Shown: positions 10,022 to 18,122, numbered from the stretch's first letter. The stretch: DNA of 37,393 nt from an uncultured Clostridia bacterium (GCA_934772445.1 CAKVMJ010000014.1:1-37393), one strand, 5' to 3'. Numbers and translations: made by a program. Notes: a model not told the origin generated them from the letters alone.

Positions 10022-11050
10022 ATGAACGAGAATTTATTAAAAATTATAGAAGATTTTAAAAATGAATTAAAAGAGATTGAAACAGAGCAAGAATTAAATA
10101 ATTTAAGGGTTAAATTTCTTGGCAAGAGCGGTGTTGTAACCGATGTTATGAAATTGATAAAGGATATTCCGCCTCAAGAGAAAAAAGCCTATGGAGAGGG
10201 TGTAAATAAGCTAAAAAATGAAATTGAAAGTTCTTTAGAAGATACTAAAAAACAACTCGAAAATAAAGAAATAGAAAAATTAATTGCAAATGCTAAATTA
10301 GTGGATTTAACAATTCCTTCAAGAGAGGAAGAAGGAAGTTTGCACCCAATCACAATCATTGCAAAAAGAATTATAGATATTTTTGAGAGTATGGGATTTT
10401 ATGTTGATGATGGCCACGAAATTGAAACTGAATTTAATAATTTCGAGGCAGTAAATGTTCCTAAAAACCACCCAGCAAGAGATATGCAAGACACATTCTA
10501 TTTGGATAACGGACAAGTTTTGAAAACTCATACATCTGCAGGACAAAATAGAATTATGAGAAAATTAGGTGCACCATTAAAGGCTATTTTCCCAGGTCGT
10601 TGCTTTAGAAATGAAGAGTTAGACCCAAGCCACGAAAACACATTCTTCCAATTAGAGGGTATGCTTATAGATGAAAATGTGTCTATTTCAAATTTAATCT
10701 ACTTTATGAAAACAATGCTTTCAAAAGTTTTTGGTAAAGAAGTTGATGTTAGATTAAGACCGGGCTTCTTCCCATTCACAGAACCAAGCTTTGAATTGGA
10801 TTGCAAATGCCCATATTGTGATGGAGAAGGTTGCTCAGTTTGTAAACACGGCGGTTGGATTGAGCTATGTCCTTGCGGTATGATTCATAAAAATGTGCTT
10901 GAAATGGGCGGAATAGATAGTGAGAAATACCAAGGATTTGCGTTTGGTCTTGGATTAAGCAGACTTGTTATGATGACTTATGAGATAAGCGATATTAGAA
11001 CTTTAAATGGTTGTAAATTAAAAGAATTAAAACAAACTAAGGTTAAGTAA
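10022..11050 (+). CDS. pheS: Phenylalanine-tRNA ligase alpha subunit
   Basis: The catalytic subunit of the alpha2-beta2 class II enzyme that charges tRNA-Phe in the cytoplasm; 342 residues, a normal length. An N-terminal coiled-coil tRNA-binding arm (about 1-90) is followed by HPARDMQDTFYL (150-161) and LKTHTSAGQNR. Motif 2 is FPGRCFRNEELDPSHENTF near 190-208, and motif 3 is GFAFGLGLSRLVMM near 305-318. A cysteine-rich patch with Cys 261, 263, 266, 271, 274, 283 and 285 lies in a loop just after the FTEPSFELD segment and may bind zinc. AAGGAG at 10011-10016 precedes the ATG. The gene sits behind the T-box and is followed by pheT with a 10-nt gap, so it forms a T-box-controlled two-gene operon. 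Confidence 0.98.
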   Translation: MNENLLKIIEDFKNELKEIETEQELNNLRVKFLGKSGVVTDVMKLIKDIPPQEKKAYGEGVNKLKNEIESSLEDTKKQLENKEIEKLIANAKLVDLTIPSREEEGSLHPITIIAKRIIDIFESMGFYVDDGHEIETEFNNFEAVNVPKNHPARDMQDTFYLDNGQVLKTHTSAGQNRIMRKLGAPLKAIFPGRCFRNEELDPSHENTFFQLEGMLIDENVSISNLIYFMKTMLSKVFGKEVDVRLRPGFFPFTEPSFELDCKCPYCDGEGCSVCKHGGWIELCPCGMIHKNVLEMGGIDSEKYQGFAFGLGLSRLVMMTYEISDIRTLNGCKLKELKQTKVK

Positions 11051-11060
11051 GGAGACAAAT

Positions 11061-13424
11061 ATGTATATATCATTAAATTGGATTAAAGATTATGTTGATT
11101 TAACTAATGTGGATTTAAAAGCGTTGGTTAATAAATTTACTCTTTCTTGTGCCGAGGTTGAAGGCTATGAAGAAAAAGGTAAAGATATAAAAAATGTTGT
11201 TGTTGGTAAAATTTTAAGTGTTGAAAATCACCCTTCAAGTAAAAAACTACACTTATTAAAAGTTGATGTTGGTAAAAGCGTTTTAGATATTGTTTGCGGT
11301 GCACCAAATGTTAGAGTTGGATTAATTGTGCCAGTGGCAATGATTGGCGGACAAGTTGGCGAAATGCAAATAAATAAGGCAGTGGTTGGCGGTTATGAAA
11401 GCTATGGTATGTGCTGTTCTGCAAAAGAATTAGGCATAAGCGATGATAATAGCGGACTTATGGAACTAAGCGAAAATTATGAGCTTGGTAGAGATATTAA
11501 AGATTATTTAGATATTGATGACTTTATTTTTGAGGTTGATAATAAAAGTTTAACAAATAGACCAGATATGTGGGGACATTATGGCATTGCTAGAGAAATA
11601 TCTGCATTAGTTAAAAGAGATTTAAAACCGCTTACATTATGGAATGGTAAGAGTGATAAACCAAAGGTTGAAGTTTCTGTAAACGCTAAAGAATGTTATA
11701 GATATACCACCACCACAATGGCAGAAATTGAGAGAAAAGTTTCTCCTATTAATATGCAAATAAGATTATATTATTGTGGTATGAGAGCGGTTAATTTTCT
11801 TGCTGATATAACAAACTATGTTATGTTAGAATTAGGTCAACCTATGCACGCTTTTGATAATGCTCTTGTAAAACAAATTGAGGTTGAAAACACATCTGAT
11901 GTTACAAAGTTTATAACACTAGATGAAGTTGAGAGAGAACTTCCTAAAAACACAGTTGTAATCAAATCTAAAGGTGAACCTGTGGCAATCGCAGGCGTTA
12001 TGGGGGGATTAAAGAGTGCAATTAATGATGAAACAAATTCAGTTTTAATCGAGAGTGCTTGTTTTGATTCATATTCAATCAGAAAAACAGCTCTAAATAT
12101 AGGTCTTAGAACAGAAAGTAGTGCAAGATACGAAAAATCTTTAGACCCAGAACTTACAATGATTGCATTGAAAAGATTTGTTGAATTAGTTTCTGAATAC
12201 GATGAAAATGCTTATGTTAGTGCTGGTGTTACAGATATTTATAATTATCATTTTGCACCAATTAGCATTGAAATAACAAAAGCATATATAGATAGATTTA
12301 TTGGTATTGAAATTCCTGAAAATCAAATAATAGATATTCTATCAAGGCTTGAATTTGAGGTTTTGGTAAACGGCAAGGGTGTTTACACGGTTAATGTACC
12401 ATCATTTAGAGCCACAAAGGATATTCAAGGCAAAGCCGATTTGGTTGAGGAAATTTCAAGAATTTATGGTTATGATAATATTATTCCTAAAACAACAAGC
12501 CAAGTTATTAAGCCTATAGATAAAAATAGAGATGTTGTTTTGGAATACGAAACAAAGTTTGCTTTAGCAGAAAGATATAATCTAAGCGAAGTTCATAGTT
12601 ATATTTGGTATGATAGTGAAGTTAATAAAATGCTTGGAATTAAGCCAAGTAGCGTGGTTAAAGTTATAAACTCTATCCAAAAGGACAATAACGAAATTAG
12701 GTCAACTATGGTTCCAACAATGCTTAAAGTGGTAGCGGAAAACAAAAACGATTATAATAGTTTTGGTGCATTTGAAATTGGTAGAGTTGTAAAAAATATG
12801 CAACCAGATGGCTTGGTTGATGAAACAAAGAGCCTAGGTATTGTTTTAGCAAGTAAATTTGAAAAAGAAGAATTGTTGCTAAAACTAAAAGATATGGTTC
12901 AATACTTAATGGAGTGTGTGGTTAAATCCGATTTAAGAATTGAAAAGGGTATGTGTAAGATTGATTATATAAATCCAAGTAATTATTATGAGCTTTATAG
13001 CGGTAAAGAAAAGATTGGATTTATTGGATTTGCTCACCCATTAGTTGAGAGAAAACTTGATGCTAAAATTTCTGTTGCACTTTGTGAAATAGATTTCACA
13101 GCGTTGGTTGGATTAAAAACTATTGATTATAAACTTGAAAAAGTTTCAAAATATCCAAAGAGTGAATTTGATTTCAACTTTGTTATTCCTAAAAATGTTT
13201 TGTACTCAGAAATTGAGAAAATTGCAAAGAGTATAAATACAAATCTTCTATATAAAGTTAGCTTGCTAGATATTTATGAGCCAGAGAATAGCGATATGAA
13301 GAGTTATACATTGCATTATCAAGTTTGGTTGAATGATAGAACAATGACAGGTGAGGAACTAGAAACCTTCCATAAAGAAGTTGTTAATAATTTCAAAGAA
13401 AATGGATATATGCTTAAAGATTAA
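11061..13424 (+). CDS. pheT: Phenylalanine-tRNA ligase beta subunit
   Basis: The beta subunit binds and proofreads tRNA-Phe and completes the heterotetramer with PheS; 787 residues, typical. Visible parts are an N-terminal EMAP-type tRNA-binding domain (VVVGKILSVENHPSSKKL, about 46-63), the B3/B4 editing region including EPVAIAGVMGG near 309-319, and the B5 and catalytic-like modules. A C-terminal anticodon-binding FDX-ACB domain occupies about 695-787 (KYPKSEFDFNFVIP near its start). The ribosome binding site AGGAG at 11050-11054 overlaps the last base of the pheS stop, implying coupled translation. A strong terminator follows. Confidence 0.97.
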   Translation: MYISLNWIKDYVDLTNVDLKALVNKFTLSCAEVEGYEEKGKDIKNVVVGKILSVENHPSSKKLHLLKVDVGKSVLDIVCGAPNVRVGLIVPVAMIGGQVGEMQINKAVVGGYESYGMCCSAKELGISDDNSGLMELSENYELGRDIKDYLDIDDFIFEVDNKSLTNRPDMWGHYGIAREISALVKRDLKPLTLWNGKSDKPKVEVSVNAKECYRYTTTTMAEIERKVSPINMQIRLYYCGMRAVNFLADITNYVMLELGQPMHAFDNALVKQIEVENTSDVTKFITLDEVERELPKNTVVIKSKGEPVAIAGVMGGLKSAINDETNSVLIESACFDSYSIRKTALNIGLRTESSARYEKSLDPELTMIALKRFVELVSEYDENAYVSAGVTDIYNYHFAPISIEITKAYIDRFIGIEIPENQIIDILSRLEFEVLVNGKGVYTVNVPSFRATKDIQGKADLVEEISRIYGYDNIIPKTTSQVIKPIDKNRDVVLEYETKFALAERYNLSEVHSYIWYDSEVNKMLGIKPSSVVKVINSIQKDNNEIRSTMVPTMLKVVAENKNDYNSFGAFEIGRVVKNMQPDGLVDETKSLGIVLASKFEKEELLLKLKDMVQYLMECVVKSDLRIEKGMCKIDYINPSNYYELYSGKEKIGFIGFAHPLVERKLDAKISVALCEIDFTALVGLKTIDYKLEKVSKYPKSEFDFNFVIPKNVLYSEIEKIAKSINTNLLYKVSLLDIYEPENSDMKSYTLHYQVWLNDRTMTGEELETFHKEVVNNFKENGYMLKD

Positions 13425-13428
13425 AATA

Positions 13429-13464
13429 AAAAATGATAATGGATTATTTCATTATCATTTTTTT
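13429..13464 (+). terminator. Terminator of pheS-pheT
   Basis: A 12-bp stem (AAAATGATAATG paired with CATTATCATTTT), an 8-nt loop and a seven-T tract, five bases after the pheT stop. Confidence 0.88.
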
Positions 13465-13476
13465 GTGCTATGCAAA

Positions 13477-13510
13477 ATAAAAAAGCTCGCTTATTAAAGC
13501 GAACTTCTTT
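13477..13510 (-). terminator. Terminator of the small membrane protein gene
   Basis: Read on the minus strand, GTTCGCTT pairs with AAGCGAGC (one G-U) around a TAAT loop, followed by six T. It lies immediately after the stop of the minus-strand gene and faces the pheT terminator. Confidence 0.8.
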
Positions 13511-13511
13511 A

Positions 13512-13736
13512 TTAAATGTTTAATATTCTGAAAATTCTTTTGCTAACAATCATAAAGATTAAGTCAAGAACCCAAACGATAGTGAAACCAAAAATTAATC
13601 TGATTAAACCAGCAACAATTTTGCCCTCTTGAAATCTTGTAATTGCGCCACAAAGCCAAGCGGTAACTGGGATAATTGCAAGGATAATACTTACAATGTA
13701 ACCTAAACCGAAATAATCACTTGATTTACCTGCCAT
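13512..13736 (-). CDS. Small two-helix membrane protein
   Basis: A 74-residue protein with two hydrophobic helices (about 12-32 and 41-64) joined by a short basic loop (TRFQEGKI). I do not recognise a named family. The layout resembles small integral membrane proteins of the TM2/YqaE-like type, but no diagnostic motif is seen. The ATG at 13736 is used because an AGGGAG site lies 11 nt upstream; a GTG at 13748 would overlap that site. A good minus-strand promoter (13787-13815) and its own terminator make it a monocistronic unit. Confidence 0.75.
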   Translation of the reverse strand: MAGKSSDYFGLGYIVSIILAIIPVTAWLCGAITRFQEGKIVAGLIRLIFGFTIVWVLDLIFMIVSKRIFRILNI

Positions 13737-13786
13737 AATTTTAAACACTCCCTTTTAAAAATTTATGTACTTTTGAACACAATATT

Positions 13787-13815
13787 ATATTAAACCAATT
13801 TAAGAAAAATGTCAA
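13787..13815 (-). promoter_or_regulatory. Promoter of the small membrane protein gene
   Basis: On the minus strand, perfect TTGACA (plus 13810-13815), a 17-nt spacer and TAATAT (plus 13787-13792). Confidence 0.75.
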
Positions 13816-13872
13816 TTATTTGTATATAATTTTCTGTATTTTCAAATTTCGTTTAATCTATATAATTAATAT

Positions 13873-14099
13873 ATGCGTTTTCCATTTAAAAAAACTCAAG
13901 TATTGAAAAGTTTTCGGAAAATTACAAAACTAAAATGAAAAATGAAATTGCAGTAGATCAAATTATAGATATTAATAATGCGGTTGTGGATTTGCAAAGG
14001 TTATCTCATAATTTTGGCAAGGAAAATGCTATTGATGCATATTTAAATAATGGCAGTGTTCCAGAAGAAGTAATTGATGAATTTACAAATACTAAATAA
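13873..14099 (+). pseudogene. Short gene, apparently frameshifted in an A7 run
   Basis: An ATG at 13873 opens a frame (MRFPFKK...) that ends after 21 codons. A second frame reads sensibly from the A7 run at 13888-13894 to the stop at 14097: SSIEKFSENYKTK, then MKNEIAVDQIIDINNAVVDL and on to VPEEVIDEF. One extra A in that run would join both into one 76-residue acidic, helical protein. The alternative is that only the 54-codon ORF from the ATG at 13935 is translated, but it lacks a good ribosome binding site. TATAAT at 13861-13866 lies just before the first ATG, and a strong hairpin terminator follows at 14131. Family unknown. The cause may be a real mutation, a slippery expression site or a base-call error. 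Confidence 0.45.
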
Positions 14100-14130
14100 A
14101 AAGAGAAATTGTTAGTTTTAACTTTTTAAC

Positions 14131-14172
14131 AAAATAAGCAAGGAAATTAACCTTGCTTATTTTACTTTTATA
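14131..14172. terminator. Bidirectional terminator
   Basis: A perfect stem, AAATAAGCAAGG paired with CCTTGCTTATTT, around an AAATTAA loop. It has T-rich tails on both strands, so it can end the short plus-strand gene and the minus-strand operon coming from 14310. Confidence 0.82.
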
Positions 14173-14309
14173 TAAAATATAATGTTCGGATAATAATACT
14201 AGTTTAGAAGTATAAATTGTAGTTGAAATAACATATCACATATTTTACCATTTGTAACTATTCTTATAAGAAATAAATAATAAATGATATATTTTTTATT
14301 ACATTAATC

Positions 14310-15389
14310 TTAAAGTCCGGAAATGGCTGCTGTGATCTTTGCCGTAATTTTTGAAAATTTTTTTTCAAGTGTTGATAACAGATTGTAAATATCATTATAC
14401 CTATGTAAAATGATGTAATCATTATTGTGTAAACTATATTCAATTCCATAATTACTAAACAATTTATATAGTTGATTAAGTGTATTCAGATAATCAATTA
14501 TATCTGATTTTAAATATATATTTTCATTTAAGTAGTCAAAATTCATTGTAATTTTACAAATGTTATTTTTTAATTGTAATAATAAAACAAAATTATATAT
14601 AATATTTAATGATTTTGATTGAAAATGAGATTTGATATCTTTTATATGTTTACAGTCTAAAAAATGGTAACTATTATGATTCTTAATATCTTGGATAATT
14701 TGTAATTTAAAATATTCTAATTTTGATCTATTATTAAGTAGTTGTTTATTATAATACAATATTTTTTTATTACTATAGATCTCATTATTTAGAAAATAAA
14801 AATTAAACATCCATTCTTCAATTTGCTTAGGATAAAAATATTTTATAGTGTTATTAAGAAGAACTGAAAAATTTTTATTATTGAGATATTGTAAGTATAT
14901 TCTTCTTTTTGAATCTGCTTTTACACAATATTTAAATTTATAATTTTGGCTTCTCAGTATTATAAAAAAATCTTCTTTGTCCAATTCTAAGTTTATTGTT
15001 TTTGTATTAAAAGGGTTATTAAATGTTACAAAAACTGGATGGACCTTTTTTCTACTCATATTAAAAATGTTGCAAACAATAAAATATAATAATTCTTCAT
15101 ACTTTTTATATTTTTTGCCAGTACCTTTTTTGTATGCAATATTAAGATCAAAGTCGCTCTGATTGTTTAAGAGACCTCTTGAATAACTTCCAGTAAAAAA
15201 TATAACTGCATTATTATTGAAAAAATGATAATTAGAAATTAGACTTTTCATTATTTTGACTACAATATCTCTTTTATTGTATATATTTTTATTTGTCAAC
15301 TTGCTAATTTCTTTTTTATATTTTGATATCAATTTTTTTGCAAACTCTAGTTCAATGTCTGAATATTTGAAAACTAATCTATTTTTCAT
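14310..15389 (-). CDS. Pol beta/GlnD-like nucleotidyltransferase
   Basis: A 359-residue protein with the nucleotidyltransferase signature GSYSRG...SDFDL: Gly67-Ser68, then Asp79 and Asp81 as likely metal ligands. A third acidic ligand may lie in TINLELD (131-137). The spacing resembles the minimal and GlnD/DUF294-like NTase fold, which moves a nucleotide onto RNA, protein or a small molecule. The C-terminal 200 residues are helical, rich in N, K, I and Y, and unassigned. The ATG at 15389 is preferred to a TTG at 15401; ribosome binding is weak in both cases. The start overlaps the HAD gene end by 11 bp, so translation is likely coupled. It is the last gene of a three-gene minus-strand operon. 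Substrate unknown. The gene is visibly more A+T-rich than the core genes, suggesting transfer. Confidence 0.75.
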   Translation of the reverse strand: MKNRLVFKYSDIELEFAKKLISKYKKEISKLTNKNIYNKRDIVVKIMKSLISNYHFFNNNAVIFFTGSYSRGLLNNQSDFDLNIAYKKGTGKKYKKYEELLYFIVCNIFNMSRKKVHPVFVTFNNPFNTKTINLELDKEDFFIILRSQNYKFKYCVKADSKRRIYLQYLNNKNFSVLLNNTIKYFYPKQIEEWMFNFYFLNNEIYSNKKILYYNKQLLNNRSKLEYFKLQIIQDIKNHNSYHFLDCKHIKDIKSHFQSKSLNIIYNFVLLLQLKNNICKITMNFDYLNENIYLKSDIIDYLNTLNQLYKLFSNYGIEYSLHNNDYIILHRYNDIYNLLSTLEKKFSKITAKITAAISGL

Positions 15390-16104
15390 AATTATACTCA
15401 ATATTTTTCAGAATTTCTAACAAATTGTTATAGGTTGGTAATTCTAAAGATTTTATTTTTTCTGTGTTCCAGGGGAAAGTATAAGAAGTATATTTTTTTA
15501 GTAACTCATAATCATTATCATCATCTCCGATTGCAAAAATATTGGTTGCTTTTATATTTCTAATATTTATTAAATCTTCTAAAGCTTTTTCTTTATCTGT
15601 TGTAGTATTTACAATTCTAATTTTAGGATACTTGAAAAATACTGTAGAGAAATCAAATAAATTTATTAAACTTTTCACAGTTTTTGTGAATATTTTACTA
15701 TTATTTATAGTTATGCTTATTCCCGTTATAGCATTTGATATTTTTTTTGGTGTATAAATTTTTATGATAGAATTTTTATCAAACTTTATAGTTAAAAATT
15801 TTTTTATGTCAGTTTGTACAAGCGGAATATATTTTAACAGGTTGTCAAAAGTATCGTAATATTCGCTACCATTATTACATATTAAAAAAGAGTATGGAAA
15901 AGTATTTAATTTTTTGAAACTATTAAAACTTCTTCCAGTGTTAATTATTATATAATTATTTTTATTTATAATACTTAATAATTTTGATTTAATTTTTAAC
16001 TCATAGTTTTTAAAATTATCAGGAAGTATAAAACTTGATTTATCTTCTGAAAGAAGTAGTGTATTGTCAAAGTCTAGGACAATTATGTTATTTTTATAGC
16101 ACAT
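15379..16104 (-). CDS. HAD-superfamily hydrolase, Cof-like
   Basis: A 241-residue phosphatase-type protein. The HAD motifs are in order: DFDNT with nucleophile Asp11 and acid Asp13, NTGR with Thr56, a lysine at 171 or 173 (TTDKEKAL), and the metal-binding GDDDNDYELL at 193-202. The long segment between motifs II and III fits a C2-cap, Cof-type enzyme, a class that dephosphorylates sugars, nucleotides or cofactors. The substrate is not deducible. It begins 5 nt after the aaRS-like gene and overlaps the nucleotidyltransferase gene, so it is the middle member of a tight operon. A phosphatase placed between an adenylating-type fold and a nucleotidyltransferase suggests successive steps on one molecule, which is inference. 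Confidence 0.85.
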   Translation of the reverse strand: MCYKNNIIVLDFDNTLLLSEDKSSFILPDNFKNYELKIKSKLLSIINKNNYIIINTGRSFNSFKKLNTFPYSFLICNNGSEYYDTFDNLLKYIPLVQTDIKKFLTIKFDKNSIIKIYTPKKISNAITGISITINNSKIFTKTVKSLINLFDFSTVFFKYPKIRIVNTTTDKEKALEDLINIRNIKATNIFAIGDDDNDYELLKKYTSYTFPWNTEKIKSLELPTYNNLLEILKNIEYNYEK

Positions 16105-16109
16105 ATTAG

Positions 16110-17171
16110 TTATTCCATTTGATTATGTTTATAATTATTTATTTTTTCTATTATCTTGCAATAGTCGGTCAAAACATTTCTTGGTTTTAAAAGATCTGAA
16201 CTTCCATCAATTGTTTCGTATGACTTTAGAGATTCATCTAAATATTCTTTGTGTTTTTTTAAATAAGTAAACTTGTTCTCATCCCATAAAGAATCAGGAT
16301 TATTCCATGAAATCGTATTTAGTAGTGTTGCTTTGAATAAATTATTATCACATATATCTGCTAATATAGGGTAAGAACTATTCTCATTTTTTGAAATGAT
16401 ATAAGGGTGTTCAATAAAAGTAAGATTTTTGTGACCATAAACTGAATTAATATAATTTGTAATTTGTGTATGTACTACATGTCTATTACACGTTACTATG
16501 GTTATATCATTATTTTCAAAAAGTTGAGGTGTTAGGTATAGTAAGAAATCTATATCTATATTATAGTTTACATTGTCCAAAGTAATGGAAACGCCGGTAT
16601 TTCTTGATTTTGAAATAAGTAATTCTAAATCGGTACTATTCATATTTTTTTTAATATGGTTTTGCAAGTTTTGAGGATATATTGGAATACTATAACTTTG
16701 TATGTTTTGACAGTTCAGTATTAAACCATTTTCTTTGCTTTCAATCAATTTTGATTTACAACAAGAACATTGATATTCACCATTAACTTCTTCAATTAAT
16801 TTTTTGTTTTTTATGTTTTGCAATCTGTCTTTACGAATTTCAACTCTTTTACATTCACACGAACAGTTTACATACTCAATAGGCTTTAAAATGTGAAGTT
16901 TGTATAAATCTTTAATAATCCTTTTATATTCTTCAATATTTTCTATGTCGCAATCTATTTTATCAAATGATATTCCTTTTTTTTGTAGACCATTAACAAA
17001 ATTATTTTTATTAATTGAGTAATCTTTAAAAGAATGAAGAAGGTTGAGCATTAACGTACTTTTGCTGTTTGTTAATTTTGCAATAGTTTCTAGGAGAAGA
17101 GGTGTTAGATATAGACCAGTTTTTATGTCCGTTTGAGGTTTAATTGGTAAATTTGTTATAATTTTTTCCAT
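16110..17171 (-). CDS. Class I aaRS-like catalytic core with zinc knuckles, stand-alone
   Basis: A 353-residue protein of uncertain family. Several stretches line up in order with the catalytic half of class I aminoacyl-tRNA synthetases of the MetRS/LysRS-I type. A Rossmann-like start (TGLYLTPLLLETIAKL, 18-33) sits where HIGH is expected. Two cysteine groups (103/105/107 and 135/137/138) resemble the zinc knuckle insertion. Next comes DLELLISKSRNTGVSI (181-196), reminiscent of the MetRS ISR...WGVPVP element. CNRHVVHTQ and FIEHPYIIS (228-260) then resemble the strand leading to KMSKS. HIGH and KMSKS themselves are not recognisable, and no anticodon-binding domain follows. It may therefore be a repurposed or degenerate synthetase fold acting on an amino acid or small molecule. 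AGGAG precedes the ATG; it is the first gene of the operon. The homology call rests on remembered motifs only. Confidence 0.5.
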   Translation of the reverse strand: MEKIITNLPIKPQTDIKTGLYLTPLLLETIAKLTNSKSTLMLNLLHSFKDYSINKNNFVNGLQKKGISFDKIDCDIENIEEYKRIIKDLYKLHILKPIEYVNCSCECKRVEIRKDRLQNIKNKKLIEEVNGEYQCSCCKSKLIESKENGLILNCQNIQSYSIPIYPQNLQNHIKKNMNSTDLELLISKSRNTGVSITLDNVNYNIDIDFLLYLTPQLFENNDITIVTCNRHVVHTQITNYINSVYGHKNLTFIEHPYIISKNENSSYPILADICDNNLFKATLLNTISWNNPDSLWDENKFTYLKKHKEYLDESLKSYETIDGSSDLLKPRNVLTDYCKIIEKINNYKHNQME

Positions 17172-17188
17172 AAAATACTCCTATTATT

Positions 17189-17216
17189 TTGATATGTTTT
17201 TCTGGTATAGTATAAT
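17189..17216 (+). promoter_or_regulatory. Promoter of the S51-like gene
   Basis: TTGATA at 17189-17194, a 16-nt spacer and TATAAT at 17211-17216, with an alternative extended -10 TGGTATAGT ending at 17211. The divergent operon starts only about 70 nt away, so the two transcripts share this short control region. Confidence 0.7.
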
Positions 17217-17239
17217 AAGTGTAGTAAGAGGCGATTAGT

Positions 17240-17905
17240 ATGTATAGTTTTTTGTTTAGTAAAATTAATGAAGTTAGTGATTTGAATTTAAAAATCTGTA
17301 GAGGGTATTTGGAAGATGAGAAAATTGTAGTTTTTCCTTGGATTTTTGCAAGTGAATTAGATTTAGATGATGTGAATATTGATTTCTTTTCAGTTGGTGG
17401 AAAACATTACGAGAAATACATTTCTCAATTAAGTTTATTAGGCTTCAGTAGAGAAAATGTAATAATTGTTAATCCATATAAAGTTACAAAAAAAGAAGTA
17501 AAAGATGTTTTAGATAAGAATAATTATATATTTATACCAGGTGGAAATCCAGAAATGTTTATGACATTAGCAATTAGGCTTGGAGTTTTGGAATTTTTTA
17601 CTAACTATAAAGGCAATGTAATAGGTGAAAGTGCTGGTAGTGATTTACAATTTGAGTTATATCAAATTCCTAAAGAGAATAATTTTTATAACTGTTCTTC
17701 ATACTATAATGGTTTTGGTTTGATAAAGGGAAAATATATTATTGATGTTCATTCTCAAAAAAATGAATATTATCGAAAAGAATTAACTAGATTGGCTTGT
17801 ATGAAAAATCTAAAGATTTTCACGATAGATAACAATTCTTGCATTATTGTTAATAGGAAAAACAATGAAATAATCAAAATTGGTAATATTGATGAGGTTA
17901 ATTAA
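17240..17905 (+). CDS. Peptidase S51 (peptidase E/cyanophycinase)-like protein
   Basis: A 221-residue class I glutamine-amidotransferase-like fold. FIPGGNPEMF (98-107) is the glycine turn of the family. GESAGS carries the candidate nucleophile Ser131, and DVHSQKNEYYRKEL places His171 with the Arg/Lys pattern found in S51 enzymes (DxH..xxR). Peptidase E cleaves Asp-X dipeptides and cyanophycinase cleaves multi-L-arginyl-aspartate; the substrate here cannot be assigned. AGAGGCG at 17227-17232 supports the ATG. It diverges from the aaRS-like/HAD/NTase operon and shares its A+T-rich composition. It may therefore trim or release the product of that operon, which is inference. Confidence 0.75.
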   Translation: MYSFLFSKINEVSDLNLKICRGYLEDEKIVVFPWIFASELDLDDVNIDFFSVGGKHYEKYISQLSLLGFSRENVIIVNPYKVTKKEVKDVLDKNNYIFIPGGNPEMFMTLAIRLGVLEFFTNYKGNVIGESAGSDLQFELYQIPKENNFYNCSSYYNGFGLIKGKYIIDVHSQKNEYYRKELTRLACMKNLKIFTIDNNSCIIVNRKNNEIIKIGNIDEVN

Positions 17906-17970
17906 TTTTGTAAATATAATAATATGAAATTTTAATATTGTCAATAGTTATTGATAAATTGAGTTGGAAT

Positions 17971-17991
17971 AAAAAAAGCCCAAAGGGCTTT
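17971..17991 (-). terminator. Terminator of tRNA-Gln
   Basis: On the minus strand AAAGCCC-TTT-GGGCTTT is followed by further T residues, seven bases past the tRNA 3' end. Confidence 0.78.
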
Positions 17992-17997
17992 ATGATT

Positions 17998-18072
17998 TGG
18001 CTGGGGTAGTAGGATTTGAACCCACGAATGAAAGAGTCAGAATCTTTTGCCTTACCGCTTGGCTATACCCCA
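17998..18072 (-). tRNA. tRNA-Gln, anticodon CTG, CCA encoded
   Basis: A full cloverleaf on the minus strand. The acceptor TGGGGTA pairs with TACCCCA, followed by G73 and an encoded CCA (plus 17998-18000). The D-arm is GCCAAGCGGTAAGGC. The anticodon stem AAAGA/TCTTT holds the loop TTCTGAC, which reads CAG codons. The T-arm contains GGTTCAAATCC. The body is that of bacterial tRNA-Gln. The CTG isoacceptor is a second glutamine tRNA, since TTG must exist elsewhere for CAA codons. The 3' end faces the A+T-rich accessory block. Confidence 0.95.
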
Positions 18073-18093
18073 ATATAGATAATTGTCCTTAGA

Positions 18094-18122
18094 ATTATAC
18101 TTATAAAATTAAAAAAAAGCAA
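18094..18122 (-). promoter_or_regulatory. Promoter of tRNA-Gln
   Basis: On the minus strand, TTGCTT (plus 18117-18122), a 17-nt spacer and TATAAT (plus 18094-18099), 21 nt before the mature tRNA 5' end. Confidence 0.75.

Noticed and set aside
14310..14345. Possible att duplicate of the tRNA-Gln 3' end (TGGCTG near 14323)
   Set aside because: Only six bases match; this is expected by chance.
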